A stretch of 32,051 nucleotides of DNA, from assembly GCA_031411495.1 (NCBI GenBank), contig JANOBD010000174.1, forward strand, positions 1 through 32,051, written 5' to 3'. The translations under genes were made by a program, and so were the position numbers. Under the pieces are notes generated by a model, which saw only the letters and a program-made list of their open reading frames with translations, was not told where the DNA came from and made no database searches. Below, piece by piece: positions 31,501-32,051 of this stretch. Every line of letters begins with the position of its first letter. The first letter of the stretch is position 1. Source of the stretch: JANOBD01 sp031411495 (GTDB lineage: Bacteria; Planctomycetota; Phycisphaerae; Tepidisphaerales; Tepidisphaeraceae).

Positions 31501-32051
31501 GATCGCGTAGTCGCCGATCGCGTCCGAGTTCTGCTCGTAAACGACAAACGTGTACGTGCCGCTGACGGTCGGATTCAGGAAATACTCGCGACCCAGCGTG
31601 CCCGCCTGATTGAACAGGAGCGCGCCCGTCGGCGAGAAGACCTCGAGCGCGACGTTGAACGCCGCAGGCGCGGAATTGATCTCGCTCAGCGTGACCAGGA
31701 GCGAACCGTTGAGGGGCGTTGTGATGGTAAAGACATCGACGTCGGCGGCATTGAGCGTGCCGGTGCGGCGAACGCCGCTGGTGAGCACTCCGCTGTCGGC
31801 ATCGACCACCTGCGTGGCGGGCACGGAAGTGAGCGTGAGGTTGTAAGTGCCCGTCGCGTTGAAACTCGCATCCCACACCACGACGTGGTACGTGCCGGTT
31901 GCCGGGAGCAGCGTCTCGGTCGTGCTCAATACGGAGCCGTTGACGGCATTGTAGAGATTCGTGCCGCTCGGCGTGAAAACCGCCATCTGAAGGTCGAGCG
32001 GCTGGCCGGTGAGTTCACCGGCAATCGACACCAGCGCTCCGCTGGTTGTGC
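28516..32051 (-). CDS. Giant secreted repeat protein with dockerin-like pair (5' end outside window)
   Basis: At least 1177 residues are visible; the frame is open to the window edge, so the N-terminus is missing. Eight full repeats and one partial repeat of about 110 residues follow one another. Each has the pattern TDADSGPxxSG, GDxDVYTxxxxxGxSLxxxxxE, a SPxGxxLFN segment, and AAGTYxxxxxDxGxDxTGxYxLT. This resembles the pre-peptidase C-terminal (PPC)-like beta-sandwich family. An Ig-like domain (TPPRIVEGAYRFD, found near two-thirds of the way through) and two dockerin-like loops (DVNRDRVVNFDDLL, DTSGTVNFDDLL) close the protein. It is likely an extracellular adhesin or scaffold-linked protein; no catalytic domain is visible. 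A terminator-like hairpin follows the stop. Confidence 0.88.
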   Translation of the reverse strand, partial: TTSGALVSIAGELTGQPLDLQMAVFTPSGTNLYNAVNGSVLSTTETLLPATGTYHVVVWDASFNATGTYNLTLTSVPATQVVDADSGVLTSGVRRTGTLNAADVDVFTITTPLNGSLLVTLSEINSAPAAFNVALEVFSPTGALLFNQAGTLGREYFLNPTVSGTYTFVVYEQNSDAIGDYAITAVTSPGAQPTDADSGPITSGQYNVGTMDLGDVDVYTIAGTAGGSLVAAAAETVSSALFDVTMRVLSPAGAVLFNSSGSVGIGATLTSLPSSGTYTILLNDGGADSDGAYALTVASVPASAPIVDADSVTLASGVRRTGTLDFGDMDVYTVNVPLNGNLWVAMSEDPSVPASFNPQLLVISPTGGVLFNQAGTIGRDYFLGNAPSGTYTVIAVEQSQDATGNYSLTAVTALASQPTDADSGPVLSGTYHTGTIDLGDIDVYTIAASAGGSLLLNYSETTAALTPSLVVTAPNGAVLVATTGSIALPQLFTNLPASGTYTIEVADSGADTTGGYGLTVVALPSGAQPTDADSGPITSGEYRSGVLDAGDIDVFTVSVNLGSSLLVTAAESSLQAMNVQLLVFSPSGTNLFNTPATIGTGTLQSNVTAAGTYVICILDQSGDDTGTYNLTAVNGIGPQITDGDSAALGYAQYRQGIIDPGDIDVYTLTGTQTASLLLSLSESEYLGPAAVGETAFAIFAPNGSVLRNSATSIGTATIDNNLAATGTYTLAIYESGVDEYLRYGFTLVSTATPFATVDDGGPITSGQTRRGRIDYGDVDAFSVTATAGQSLLVALEDANVNPMSPNIVVVTPTFSVLTNQAGTDGLTYRAEGLVAGTYAIYVLDQGGDDTGEYAISVGLANTTQPTTGDSGPLTTTPRTGEIAMGDIDIYTVPATAGVNFSVTLNETPTGQTFQPRVLIYRPDGSIFSDSSVTNTATLNVTTVVAGTYTVMVTENGSNASGNYSIALGTTNAVTTDTTPPRIVEGAYRFDRPVPELVVYASESIAASLQNTDFTLINTTTSTTIPPASLSISYDTITNKITIGTPGVLGGILPNGNYNLRLTGSAIADDSGNLLDGDGNGVGGDNYTLNFFVLAGDVNRDRVVNFDDLLIVAQNYGRVGMSFSQGNLNYDTSGTVNFDDLLLEAQNYGVSVFSATPIVQASATVSRNRHGSNLDVIE
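29110..31815 (-). repeat. Tandem coding repeats of about 335 bases
   Basis: The plus-strand copy of the unit start (CTGTCGGCATCGGTCGG or close variants) recurs near 31795, 31459, 31121, 30782, 30452, 30118, 29772 and 29441. The period is 330-346 bases. Units starting near 31795 and 31121 resemble each other more than their neighbours, as do those near 31459 and 30782, which points to duplication of a two-unit block. Confidence 0.85.

Noticed and set aside
29110..31815. Regularly spaced repeats suggesting a CRISPR array
   Set aside because: The period of about 335 bases and the intact reading frame show coding tandem repeats.

Overview
The window is a GC-rich bacterial chromosome segment, most likely from a planctomycete and probably the class Phycisphaerae. 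This is inferred from four secreted proteins ending in (or carrying near the end) paired dockerin-like FDDLL repeats, one of which also has a PEP-CTERM sorting tail. Further support comes from an N-terminal LESR-type motif, a membrane protein with the CPTCGYDLRATPxRCPECG zinc ribbon, and many intergenic hairpin repeats. No rRNA, tRNA, CRISPR array, phage gene or transposase was seen. Gene content is mostly single housekeeping genes with few operons.

Layout. 1-3875: queA and miaB (convergent tRNA-modification genes) and an aldo/keto reductase. 3876-5847: a secreted dockerin/PEP-CTERM protein, a decayed aldo/keto reductase 5' fragment next to a half repeat, and an unrecognised 191-aa protein. 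5877-9625: comM-like ATPase, a HAD phosphatase, an orphan HicB-like protein overlapping a small membrane protein, and a four-helix membrane protein. 9885-15083: a GH43/GH130-type propeller enzyme, a small zinc-ribbon membrane protein, a secreted unknown protein, a pyruvate-decarboxylase-type ThDP enzyme and a zinc-ribbon membrane protein. 15119-16721: a SAM-I riboswitch followed by a threonine synthase gene. 16856-21781: NamZ-type muramidase, rsmG, a UPF0316 membrane protein and a large-subunit catalase. 21894-32051: a copper-radical (galactose-oxidase-like) oxidase, a beta-repeat surface protein, a PilT-family ATPase and the 3' part of a giant repeat protein. The oxidase, the surface protein and the giant protein all carry the same dockerin-like pair.

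The most unusual feature is at least eight sequence families of imperfect or perfect palindromes (arms of about 10 to 58 bases) scattered between genes. In three places they enter functional sequence. One forms an in-frame insertion inside rsmG just before the SAM-binding motif, one supplies the stop codon of a membrane-protein gene, and one sits in the P3 arm of the SAM riboswitch. A further palindrome lies between that riboswitch and the start codon it should control. No mobilising enzyme is visible here. The second notable point is a SAM-I riboswitch in front of threonine synthase rather than a methionine or SAM synthesis gene.
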